Shown: in pieces, positions 37,351 to 46,997 of the stretch
Numbering within the stretch: the stretch's first letter is position 1
How the letters are laid out: every line of letters starts with the position of its first letter
Source of the DNA: Pseudocercospora fijiensis CIRAD86
Taxonomy: Eukaryota; Ascomycota; Dothideomycetes; Mycosphaerellales; Mycosphaerellaceae
DNA length: 64,000 nucleotides
Direction of reading: 5' to 3'
Assembly: GCF_000340215.1 (NCBI RefSeq)
Contig: NW_006921537.1
Coordinates: 4,471,947-4,535,946 of the forward strand
Notes under the pieces: generated by a model
What the model was told of the DNA's origin: nothing
Database searches by the model: none
Seen by the model: the letters and a program-made list of their open reading frames with translations, nothing else
Made by a program: the position numbers and the translations under genes

Positions 37351-37382
37351 ACCCTAACCCTTACCCTAACCCTAACCCTAAC
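37351..37382 (-). repeat. CCCTAA-like array
   Basis: Five CCCTAA/CCCTTA units. On the minus strand one frame reads TAG GGT repeatedly and runs into readable sequence, again compatible with former CAG GGT (Gln-Gly) codons altered by RIP. A true interstitial telomere repeat is possible but less likely. Confidence 0.6.
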
Positions 37383-38544
37383 TATAACCGATTAAATTAT
37401 CTACGAGAATACCTCCTTATCGATAGTATTAAGGTCTACGAAGCCGTCGCTATCGTTATTATTATCTAGCGAGTCCGTTTAACTACTTATAATACTATTA
37501 GAAGTAACTACTTAAAATAGTAGTAAGGGCCGAATTAGTAATAAGGAAGTAATAGTTATAGATAAGACCTAGATACTAGACTAGACTATATCTAATTAAC
37601 GTACTATCTTTAGCTCGACGTCTCTAATAGTAGTATTAACTCTTATCTCGAGTCTATCGCTAATACCGCCGATAGCGCTTATAAATCTAGTAGAAGTTAG
37701 TATATAGAGTCCCTCGCTATTAGCGCTAATAGTAGAAGTATCTATAGACGATAATATTCGCCTTATACTACGTTCTTTAGTAAGTATTCTTAATATCTTA
37801 AATATAGGCGATAGTACCTCCTTTAGTATAGCTCCTTATACCTACGAGCTACGCTAGAGCCGTTTAGACTCGAAGTCTAGTCGACGACGCTTAGTAAGCT
37901 ATATAGTATTGCTACTATTATTACTAGTACTTAGCGTAAACAAGTCGATAATCTCTATAAGCCGAGGAGTTAATAGTAGATTTAGATCTAGAAATAGTAC
38001 GGTTAGAGCGCTTAGTATTAGTATAGGCACTTTTACTTTATTACCGGACTACTAAGATAGTATCGATAATATATTATCTCGTATATTCTATACCGGAGTA
38101 TTAAAGACCCTTAGTTCTTATAGTTATAATACCCTCTCTCGCTATACCTTATTAAGCTAGAATATAGTATCGATTGCCTTATTTAGTAACTAGTCTTATA
38201 GTAAGTCTATAATAACCGTACTAGAAGCCGCTTCTATAGTACGCTTTGCCTAAATCCGCTAACTAACTAATCGTCGAAGTATAATAGTCGTATTACTAAT
38301 AACTAGCTTATCCTTTAGCTAATAAGCTATTATAATAGTCTTTAGCTCGGCATTCTACTAACGGATCTTACCGGAGACACGTTTATAAGCGATCGCTATA
38401 GCAACCTTAATAATAATAAGCTTACTCTTAGCCGAGAGATAGCTATAGCTATAGACTCGAGTATTATTATCGCTATCGGCCTCTAAAATAGAAGCGGCGA
38501 TTATATTATCTTATAACGGTTAATCGGTAGAAGACTAAGTGCTA

Positions 38545-38635
38545 ACTAGCGGTAGAATAGGCTCCTTAACTAGCGGTAGAATAGGCTCCTTAACTAGCGG
38601 TAGAACAGGCTCCTTAACTAGCGTAGAAACTAGCG
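38545..38635. repeat. 24-bp tandem repeat
   Basis: Three full and one partial unit of about 24 bp (CTCCTTAACTAGCGGTAGAA plus four bases). The period is a multiple of three and on either strand translates to an eight-residue repeat, so it probably lay in a coding region of the degraded element. Confidence 0.85.
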
Positions 38636-39420
38636 TAGAAGCACTATATTCTACGGCTATAGAACTAATACTACGGTCTTAATTAGCTCCGAGTTAATAG
38701 GTAGTCTAACTATCGATTAAGAGCGTTAGACTATATAGTAGAGGTTAACTATAATAGTCTCGGAGTATAGCTAATAGACTATAGAAGGAAGGGCCTAAGC
38801 GAGGGCACAGATCGCTCTATAAGAAGTCGAAACCTAGATTAAGAAAGGTAGTAATACTAGATAGGGCCTATATTAGGGTAACTAGAGCCGCTATAGTACT
38901 TAGAGTGTTTAACTTACTAACAAATATAGGCTTCTAAGCACCTACTATACTCTCGAAGTCCTAAACATATACCTCGCCTAAGGTACAGACCAAGTTCTAA
39001 TTATAATCGCTCTCTACTAAGATCTTTATAGCTATTCCTATAACGGCTCTTAGAGTAATTATATATAGGCTACTATGCCTATATAACCCTTAATAGCCGC
39101 CTAGCGACCTTTACCTACCTCTCGCTAGACTCTCCGTTTTCAAATATATATATATAAGGGATATATAGTAGCTAGTAGGTAATAGCTACTATATTAGAAG
39201 ACTAAATTTAATAGAAGACAGAGATAGGGTTTAAGCTATATAGCTAATAATTTAGTATACTCCTTCACTTAACTACTAACGGCCTAGCGTAGGGTCTATT
39301 TAGCGTATTTTCTATTATGTGAGCGTATATAGGTAATAGGTTAAGACTAAGGTATTACCCGTACTTTTATTTACTTAATCCTTTACGCACGGATAACCTA
39401 TTAGAGCTTATTTATATGTT

Positions 39421-40049
39421 AAGGCGCTAAGAGGTGCCACTGCCGCGTGCACGGGGTGCAACTGCCCTCCTAAACCTTCGACTAAAGGTGCCTAATAGCT
39501 CAATATTGGCTTCAGTGTAACCCTTTGTTTCCTCATCTGATTGGACTCGCACACCACTACTCGGTACTGCACATCATGCTGACGCTGACCCAGGCCGTCT
39601 CGGTCCACATCTTTGTCTGTGTGTATACCTCCTGACACTCCAGCTGGACACGCTGAGGGCCTGAGGCACCACCAGAACTTGGTGATGATTGCTCATGGCA
39701 TATTATTCTCGCTCACGCTGGCTGGCTGGCCCGATCTGCATTCGGCGACCATCGCCATGATGATGATGATGATGGGAGAGACCTGCCGCTCTGCGCCAGG
39801 AACAGCGCCAAAAAAACGCCAAAAAGCCAATCGCCTCCCACGTCCAGAAGGGGCCGGGCCCACGTCTTCAGAAGGAACCGCGATGTTCGCGTGAGAACGA
39901 CGCCCGGGCCCAGGCAGTGAGTGAACCTTTCCTTCAATTCACCACTTCTTCCCTTCATCACCTGTGTTTCTTTCCTGCTGCAGCACGAGCCCACAACGAT
40001 CGACATGCAACAATAATTACAATGCCATGTTCCTTAGTCATGGCTCGCA
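39421..40049. other. 5' flank of the PI-PLC-like gene
   Basis: Normal-composition DNA from about 39.43 kb, including a short ATG trinucleotide run near 39757-39774 and a pyrimidine-rich stretch at 39.93-39.98 kb near the likely transcript start. Short open frames here on both strands show no family features. It is probably promoter and 5' UTR. Confidence 0.55.
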
Positions 40050-41332
40050 ATGCGCAACTCTTCCACTCGCCTTTCTGGGGCCCATGCGCCCGTCCTGGCC
40101 TTCGTGTTCAGTATGCTGGCCATTCTTCTCATCACCCTTGTCGCTATTGCTAGTCTTGCCGACCCACGTCTAGCATTTTCGCTATCGCCGAGTCCCCGCA
40201 AACAAGAATCGTCTGAAGACTCGCCTTCTATGCTGGCAGATCTCGCGTTGCAGAAAGTGCTCAAGGAGGCAGCGCCAATCTACGGGACGACTGCTGTAAA
40301 TTATGGAGCAGAATCTGAGTCCGCAACATGGATGTCTGCATATCACAATGAAACGCTGCTGGTCCACATGAACATACCAGGAACGCACGATGCCGCCACC
40401 TGGAACTATTCCTCGGCGAACATCAATAATTTGGCCGATGTCTCTGCTCTAAGGCCAGACTTCTACAGATGTCAAGCGAGAAGTATTGCCGCCATGCTGG
40501 ATTCTGGAATCCGTGTATTCGACTTGCGCTACGCATTGGACGTAACGAGATCCAACTCGTGTTCTGGTACGGACCTGCACTGCAGAGCGAGACAGCAAGC
40601 GTGGACGATGTGCTGTATAGCTTATACAATTGGTTGGAATGGCACAAGAGTGAGGCAGTGTTTTTGAGCCTTCAACACGAAGGCGGCCACGATGATGTTG
40701 TCACTCAAGCAATGCTTTATGCTATATTGACATCTCCTGCAGCCAGGCAGTATGTGGTTCAAGCCCGCGGCGAGCTTGGCACACTTGGACAGGCAAGAGG
40801 CAAGATTACGTTACTCCGACGCTTCGACCTGGATCTACTGGCTCCAGTGTACGAGGACAGTATACCCGGAGTACACTTCTCGCCGAACAATTGGACGGAC
40901 AATGGGCCTGACATGATCCTGATCTACAATGACACGACCGGCGCAGCAGCATACATCGAGGATTACTATCAGCCGTTGACTCCTCAGAATTCGACAGCAG
41001 AAAGCAACATACGTTGGAAGGTCAATGCTACAGAAGCGCATCTACGCAAAGCAGCTTCGGGCGATCATCCAGACAGTCTATACTGGACGTTCGCATCGAG
41101 TTCGAACACGGAGAATAATCCGCCTATCACTCCAGTGATGCAGGCATTAGGAAATGGATCCAATTCGACGCCTGACGGAGGTGTTAACGACCAGCTTCTG
41201 CCAGTTTTCAAATCGATGCGAGGCAAGCGGTTGGGAATAGTCATGTTCGATTTCTACGACGACGTTGCGGAGCTGGTACCAACGTTTTTGGGTTTGCTCG
41301 GACCCGATGAGTCCGCCAGTTTCTCAAGATAA
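40050..41332 (+). CDS. PI-PLC X-domain phosphodiesterase with an apparent frameshift
   Basis: A fungal PLC-like phosphodiesterase (TIM barrel, PI-PLC-X). The frame opens at ATG 40050 with a single membrane segment (about residues 14-36: VLAFVFSMLAILLITLVAIA). It continues through the first catalytic region HMNIPGTHDAATW, LDSGIRVFDLRYALD, and then loses register at about 40542. Homologous sequence resumes one frame over as NEIQLVFWYGPALQSETASV and runs on to TAA at 41330-41332. One base added near 40543 would restore about 427 residues. The 8-base GT…AG there is too short to be an intron. In the family as I know it a second active-site His stands where this gene has Tyr (LVFWYG; TAC for CAC). 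So the gene is either damaged or carries a sequence error plus a substitution. MED4 follows 203 bp downstream on the same strand. Confidence 0.75.
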
Positions 41333-41535
41333 TGGAAGCGATACGTAGATGTTGGAAATAAATGCAATAATAGCGCAGATTCTGAACATTCTGCTTCCAC
41401 ATTGACTTTCACTTTCTGCATATGAAGGCCAAAGCTCCGACTTCCGACCTCGAAGCTCGAAGCTCTCCGCGTCTGCGTCTGCGTTTGCGTCTCCACGCAT
41501 TAACAATAGCACTCATAACGTCGGCTACACACAAT

Positions 41536-42430
41536 ATGTTTGCGCAATTTCGGGCTAGCTACGCACGCGTGGAGATGAGTGTGCAGAAGCTCACCGACTC
41601 GATTGCGGCGTACAATCCGTCGGTCAGAGACGCGCAAGAACTACTTGCTGCAGACGAAGCTGTCAACCACAACATCGAGCAGTGTATGTATATGCACAAG
41701 AATCATTATGTTATACCGAATACATTACGCATTTCCTTGTTAGAAGCCTGCGCTGACCGTCTCAGTGGTCACACATCAGCAGAATCACCAACGGCTCGTT
41801 TCCCTTCGCGCCACCGCCGACTCGCTCGATGCCGCAATCAAGAACACCATTCGACTGCTCGCCGACACGCGCAGAGAAATCCAATCCATTCCCTCTGTTG
41901 ACTGCGAAGACAGAAGGGAAGTCGGCGTCGAGGAGCTGCTCCAGTATGCAAAGTTCATTGCCCCCACCACCCTTGCTCCGAATCCCACCTTCCGCAAACC
42001 ACTACCCGACGAGCACATGCCCAAGAAGAAGGAAGGCGCCACAGAGGTCGGCGCGAATGGCATCGCGACGCCTGTAGACACAGCCCCAGCATACACCAAG
42101 AGTGCCGAAGAAAAGAAAGACCCCGAACCCGCCGCTCCTCCTGCGCCTGCGCCTGCGCCTGCGCCTGCATATGACTTCGTGCCGTGGCCCGACTATGGCA
42201 AGATCACTGCCGGTGCGCTGGGAGACATCCAAAGAATGCTGGACGCCGGCCAAGATCCGGCCGCCGTGCTCAGTGCTGAGGAGCAGGCTGAGGTCGACAC
42301 AAAGCGGAGAGAGCAGGAGGCCGAGGAGAGAAGGAGAGCAGAGGAGCTAGAGAGGCAGCAGAGAGATGCGTTCGGGGACTACTCGAGTGGCAGGAGAGGA
42401 ACGGTGGTATTCAATCCCGATGACTTGTGA
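41536..42430 (+). CDS. MED4: Mediator complex subunit 4
   Basis: Two exons, 41536-41683 and 41766-42430, give about 270 residues. The 82-nt intron has GTATGT, a CGCTGAC branch site and CTCAG; splicing joins HNIEQ to LVTHQQNHQRLVSLR. MED4 is a middle-module subunit of Mediator, which links transcription factors to RNA polymerase II in the nucleus. Family features seen are TDSIAAYNPS near the start, a helical coiled region (SLRATADSLDAAIKNTIRLL, ADTRREI), the central LLQYAKFIAPTTLAP and PLPDEH motifs, an Ala-Pro repeat encoded by tandem CTGCGC, FVPWPDYGKITAGALGDIQ, and a Glu/Arg-rich C-terminal helix. An upstream in-frame ATG (41422) adds a low-complexity Arg/Leu stretch and is less likely. The gene converges on RTG2. 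Confidence 0.88.
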
Positions 42431-42779
42431 GGAGCCGAGTTTCTTTTACCTACAAGAAGCTACCCGTCTGATCTGGCAGGATATCATGTTCCATTATGGA
42501 GAGGCACTTTCCACAATTCCAGAGATCCATTGCCGTACCCTCGTCACTGATTCTGGTCATCTGGCCGTCACGGCTTTCGCAACGATGAAGACATCCTGCG
42601 CCGTCCCTTCCCGGGCATGAATGCAGCTGAAAAAGAGGCCGCAAGCTCTCCTACACCAAATCATTCCAGCTGGCCGTCATGGCCTCTTACTCGCGATGAT
42701 CAGTATGATGCCACCCTTGATCAAGGATTGCTCACGCCTGAAATCGGGGATTCTGTTCGCCCTTCGAGTCAATGCTATT
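42431..42779. other. Intergenic region between convergent MED4 and RTG2 genes
   Basis: 349 bp of normal composition between two stop codons. It must hold both 3' UTRs and polyadenylation sites. No conserved gene or RNA is seen. Confidence 0.6.
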
Positions 42780-44489
42780 TCAAGCAGAACGGCGAGTCAC
42801 TTCCACATTCACCCGGTGACCAATGCCATCTCTGCCGCCGATCCATCTTTTCCGCTTCCCAGTCTTTTCTATAGCATGTGCATCCAGATCAAATGCCTCT
42901 TGGTCGGCCTCATTCGAGACGATAGCTTTCAGAGCCAGAACACGCCGATTCTTGTCATCGCTAGCCCAGCGAGCTTTCAGTGCTAATCTCTCCTTTCGGA
43001 CGATGCCAGCTGGGTAGATACTCGCAATCAAAGACGCAACAGCGCCAAGGTAGTTGATCCACCATAGCGTCCACGGAGCATCCACAAGCTGTTCCAGGTT
43101 TCTTTTGAATTGCTCGTCACTCGGGGGAATGCTTGCTCCCCATCTAGCGCATAGGAGAAGTGCTATCAGGGCTCTTGCCTCGTGTGTGATTCCATGTACA
43201 CCAGCGAGAACTCCCGCCGTAGAGATGCGAAGCGCTGCGGAGGACTGGAGGTCCTTTGAATGGCTAGAGTGATAGTACATAAGATTAGCGAATGCTTCCA
43301 GAAGCTCGGGAATGAAGACGCTCTTGTAATCGTCAATTGACCCTGTGCTCGCTGCTGGAGGCAACGAGTCCTGCAGAAGGTTTACGAGGGCGTCTGTAGT
43401 GATTGATTTTGCAACATGTCTCGTGGCGACCACTAACGGCTGCTCAGATTTTGCTTCCGCAGAGATTGACGAGAACAGATAGCCTTCACGCACGCCACCT
43501 TGGCAGAATCTCACTTCTTTGATGTGTGGTAGAGCTTCCGCGAGGGCATTGACCAGAAACGCTACAGCTGGAACCTGACCAGCTCTTCGCTCTGAGATTC
43601 GGAACACATCACCATCTTCTGTGTGCTCAAGAGATTCGGCGGCTGCTGCTTTCACTTGGTCGGTGCTGAGAAATTCGTTTCTGCTGGCTTTGAAGCCATT
43701 GATGACTGGAATGGGGTACGGGCTGACTGGATGCTGGCTCATGAGCACATACCCCCATCCCCGAAAGCCACCACCGGAGAGGTAAAGCGTAAAGCCACCT
43801 TGCGAGTTTGCAATCTGCTCAAGCTCAATTGGAACTTTCAGACTTGCATAGGCAGCCCGGACGGCATCGGTGATCTCCTTCTTGAGGGCTGCTATGTTCC
43901 CAGCATCTTCTGCCTCGGCGAGTCGCCTAGACATGGCAGCCGCTCCGTAAGGCATGCTCACAGCACCTGGCTCTGGCAGTCGAACACCATTGCTGGCACT
44001 GTTCTTGATGATCCAGCTAAGCTGAGTACTGCCGCCTCCGAGGTCCATGACGAGCCCACCAAGCGCGGGCAGAGAGCTCGCTACTCCCATCGCACCTACT
44101 CTACCTTCCTCTTCTTTTGGAAGCATACTCACGTCCCAATCAAGATGAGTCTTGATTTGCTTTCGGAAGTCTTCGGAGTTGATCGCGGTCCTTGTGGCTT
44201 CGGTGGCCAAGACAGTAATATACCGATCATGAACGCCAAAATCATTACATGTTCGCCTGAACTGCTTGAATGCTGCTATGACAGCTGCAATTGTCTTGTC
44301 GTCTATCGGCACCCGTGCGTTGCCCTGGTACTGCGCATCGTAAAGCGAAATGCCCACCCGGTGCTGGTACAATGTTGGCATTATTCGCTCTGTTGGAGGC
44401 TGCAGACTGGATATCGAGAATCGTATGCCATTGGAGCCCATGTCCACGATGCCTCGCAGATAATCGACATCTGTCTTTTGCCCTTCCAT
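42780..44489 (-). CDS. RTG2: Retrograde regulation protein 2-like Ppx/GppA family protein
   Basis: A single exon of 569 residues from ATG 44489-44487 (AGGAAAATGG context). The frame remains open upstream but has no ATG there. The N-terminal half is an actin-like ATPase fold of the exopolyphosphatase/guanosine pentaphosphatase family: phosphate-1 motif VDMGSNGIRFSIS (near residue 15), ATEATR (near 95), KEEEGRVGA (near 125) and phosphate-2 LVMDLGGGSTQLSW (near 147). The C-terminal half is HD-like helical (LEAFANLMYYHSS, ARALIALLLCARWG). In yeast, Rtg2 relays mitochondrial dysfunction to nuclear genes and is also a SLIK/SAGA subunit; a similar role here is inference. RIP-altered DNA starts only about 245 bp upstream, so the promoter must be short or extend into repeats. 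Confidence 0.88.
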   Translation of the reverse strand: MEGQKTDVDYLRGIVDMGSNGIRFSISSLQPPTERIMPTLYQHRVGISLYDAQYQGNARVPIDDKTIAAVIAAFKQFRRTCNDFGVHDRYITVLATEATRTAINSEDFRKQIKTHLDWDVSMLPKEEEGRVGAMGVASSLPALGGLVMDLGGGSTQLSWIIKNSASNGVRLPEPGAVSMPYGAAAMSRRLAEAEDAGNIAALKKEITDAVRAAYASLKVPIELEQIANSQGGFTLYLSGGGFRGWGYVLMSQHPVSPYPIPVINGFKASRNEFLSTDQVKAAAAESLEHTEDGDVFRISERRAGQVPAVAFLVNALAEALPHIKEVRFCQGGVREGYLFSSISAEAKSEQPLVVATRHVAKSITTDALVNLLQDSLPPAASTGSIDDYKSVFIPELLEAFANLMYYHSSHSKDLQSSAALRISTAGVLAGVHGITHEARALIALLLCARWGASIPPSDEQFKRNLEQLVDAPWTLWWINYLGAVASLIASIYPAGIVRKERLALKARWASDDKNRRVLALKAIVSNEADQEAFDLDAHAIEKTGKRKRWIGGRDGIGHRVNVEVTRRSA

Positions 44490-44735
44490 TTTCCTGGGTC
44501 GCAGTTGGTAGTGTGTGGCCCTCAATATGACGCCATCTTCCTCGCTCAAATGAGGACAGCGATGAAATCCAGGAATCCTAATGGGCTATCAATAAAGCAG
44601 GATTCAAAGGCAATGTCTAAAGCAGCAATACAGAAGAAACTTCGCAGGATCGCTGGTTTTCCACCAAAGAGGCGTATTGTATCTCGGCTGCACAGACCTC
44701 TTCCAAAAATTCAAATAGTTTCTAGCGCCTAGCAG
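44490..44735 (-). promoter_or_regulatory. Likely RTG2 promoter and 5' UTR
   Basis: The only normal-composition DNA between the RTG2 start and the TA-rich block. No TATA box is clear. Inferred from position alone. Confidence 0.4.
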
Positions 44736-45039
44736 AAAACTTAGAAAGCTAATATTATAATAAAGTTTCTATCTAATCTCTTTAGCTTGAAATTGCAATT
44801 CCTAAATATAGAGTAACTATCTACTATCGACTTTTATTAATTTAAACAAATTAAAAACTTTTAATAATTTATTACTACTAGCATTTACTACTTAGATTTT
44901 GCTAAGGTTTGCTAGTTTCCTAGTTTTTTTTTGTTTAAATAGAGTAGTAAAGGCTTATAGCTAAATATAGAACTAAAGTAATAGCCTAAAGATCTAAACA
45001 GATTATAATAGTACTAGTATATAAGCCTATCTTAGGTTT
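44736..45039. other. TA-rich flank before Gypsy-3
   Basis: About 300 bp with strong TA bias and no recognisable element or coding frame. It looks like RIP that spread from, or an older repeat next to, Gypsy-3. Confidence 0.5.
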
Positions 45040-45044
45040 TAAGT

Positions 45045-45365
45045 TATAAGAACCTAAGTTAGTAAAGTCTCCTATCCTGCCTTAGCAAATCCTATATAAC
45101 AATTATATAATATATTACGTATACTATAGTACTAATCCGCTAGCGTAAAGCCTACCTAGCGTATAAGTAGAGATAGTACTTAGCAGCTCGTATAGAGATA
45201 CTTAGTAGCCGGCTCGGCGGATATACTAGCCGTATAGGGCTATCGAGCTTAGTTAATAGTAAATACTCTACCCTATTCTTTAAAAAGGCATAGTTTAGTT
45301 CTACTATCTACTACTACGATTAGTAGAGGGTATTCTATACGTTACTATAGACCCATTTTCTAATA
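45045..45365 (+). repeat. Gypsy-3 left LTR
   Basis: 321 bp, paired with 56926-57243. It is preceded by TAAGT (45040-45044), matching CAAGT after the right LTR (57244-57248). The one C/T difference is RIP-like. Begins TATAAGAACC and ends TTCTAATA. Confidence 0.9.
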
Positions 45366-46983
45366 GATCTAAACTGTCTATACTCTACCCTTCGTAGTAG
45401 CCTATAGAACCCCGAAAGATAAACGTAAGCGATCCGAACGCGCTAGTTATAGGAACTTTATAGAATAATATACTAGGAGCGCCGGTAGTATTAGAAAACA
45501 ACGTAGCGATATAATAATATAAAGCCGAATATTAGCCGCGTTAAGAAGTAACCCGTCTACGGCTCGAACGATTTCTAGCTAAGTAAGAGATACTTAGGCT
45601 AGAAGTATAACCTTAAGAAACTAAGCGAGAGAATACGCGTCTTTATACTTTTAGGGACGCCGGCGATATATAGGCTCCGAGTAGCGGTACCGCTAGCGAG
45701 GGTCTTTTAATAACCCCTTCTTTAGGTAACGACGATAACGAAGATAAGGTAGAGTTAGCTAACGAGTCGATTTAAAGACCTAAATCCTAAGGAGCTAAGT
45801 CTCTCTTTTACCGACTACCTCTTTCTAGGAGCGTACTAATCGTAGCTACTATACCTAGTATAAGCTACGTAGTCGCTAGTCTTGCGGCTATTAAGCCTCG
45901 CCTAAAGGAACCTAAGCCCTTTAAAGGCGATATAATTAAGGAGTCGAGGCGATTCCTCTAAGAACTTTCTATTACCTTTACGCTATCTAGAGCTATATAT
46001 TATACGGACGAAAGCAAGGTACTTTATAATATTATATACCTCGTAGGCGATATATAGGAGCGATAGCATAATAAAAACAGCCTTAACAACCTATAATATT
46101 ATACCTACTAGGACTTTAAAACCTTCTATCGAGACTTCGTTAAGGACCCTATAAACCGTATACTTAATATAACCCTCGAGTATAAGGCAGCCCGTTAGCG
46201 TAAGGGATAGTTAGTCTAAAGCCTTACCCTTAAGCTCGTAGTACTCGAAGATTAACTTAGCGACTATAGCGAGGAGTATAGGATTCGCTACCTTCTCGTT
46301 AAAATCTAGCTAGCGATTCGTAGCGCGATTATTAAATACTATACAGCACTAACGACGCGTTACGAACTCGTAGAGCTTACGACGCGTATCGAGACCCCTA
46401 ATTAGCCGTCTAGTAAACGCAAGGATCGTAATTACGATAAAACTAGAGGTATTAAAAGTAAGAAGCGTCGATCTAATAGTTACGCTTATAAGTTCTAGTC
46501 GAATCGCGACCGCGGAGTAGGCGGGAAGTGTACTAGGAGCGATAACTCGTAAGGTAGGTACGATATTACTAAGGTCGAATATTATAGCTACTAATAGGAA
46601 GGCTATTATAAGAGTATATACCCGAACCGCTATCTCTAGAAAGACGATAACCCTACGGTATATAAGGTCGCCACTAACGCTAAAGAAAAGAAGAATAACT
46701 CAGAGGCTAAGGTAAAAGATAAGATACCTCCTAAGAGCTAGGGATAGGTACTAAATCCTAATAAAGTAGCTTACTAGTAGTAGTACCTATAGGACGGGTA
46801 TATAGAGCAATTGTAACGTAATAAGGGGAAGTTACTATCGAATACTTGCTAGATAATACTACTAATATTAATATAGTATCTAAAGAATTCGTTCTACGAT
46901 ACTAGACTTAGCGGATTATTACTACTATACTACCTAGTACTAATAGTTTCTAGGGAGACTAATAATACTACTACGGAGCGTAT
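45366..46983 (+). mobile_element. Gypsy-3 internal region, left part (gag)
   Basis: Gag of a Ty3/Gypsy chromovirus. The frame around 45.9-46.4 kb reads GDIIKESRRFL, YYTYQDFKTFYRDFVKDPIN, and LVVLEDQLSDYSEEYRIRYL with former Gln codons as stops. A CCHC knuckle near 46580-46635 is RIP-altered (YYSY**EGYYKSIYPNR). It breaks off near the protease start, where LINE-1 copy C is inserted. Primer binding site not recognised. Confidence 0.8.
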
Positions 46984-46997
46984 TATTTACGCTTATA
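46984..46997. repeat. 14-bp target duplication of LINE-1 copy C, left
   Basis: TATTTACGCTTATA, repeated exactly at 51873-51886. It defines the LINE insertion into Gypsy-3. Confidence 0.85.

Larger units (their letters stand above)
36881..39420. other. RIP-altered DNA following the Harbinger relic
   Basis: About 2.5 kb with few CA/TG dinucleotides and many stops. It might hold the second (Myb/SANT-like) ORF that PIF/Harbinger elements often carry, but I could not show it. It contains a CCCTAA-like array and a 24-bp tandem repeat, listed separately. No intact gene is visible. Confidence 0.5.

Noticed and set aside
39613..40006. Short open frames on both strands before the PI-PLC-like gene
   Set aside because: No domain, no splice support; composition follows the ATG repeat and promoter sequence.
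40542..40549. GT…AG within the PI-PLC-like gene as an intron
   Set aside because: Eight bases is far too short to splice; a one-base loss explains the shift better.
43623..44732. Long plus-strand open frame antisense to RTG2
   Set aside because: It is a mirror of the RTG2 coding strand; it has no domain, while the minus strand shows clear Ppx/GppA motifs.
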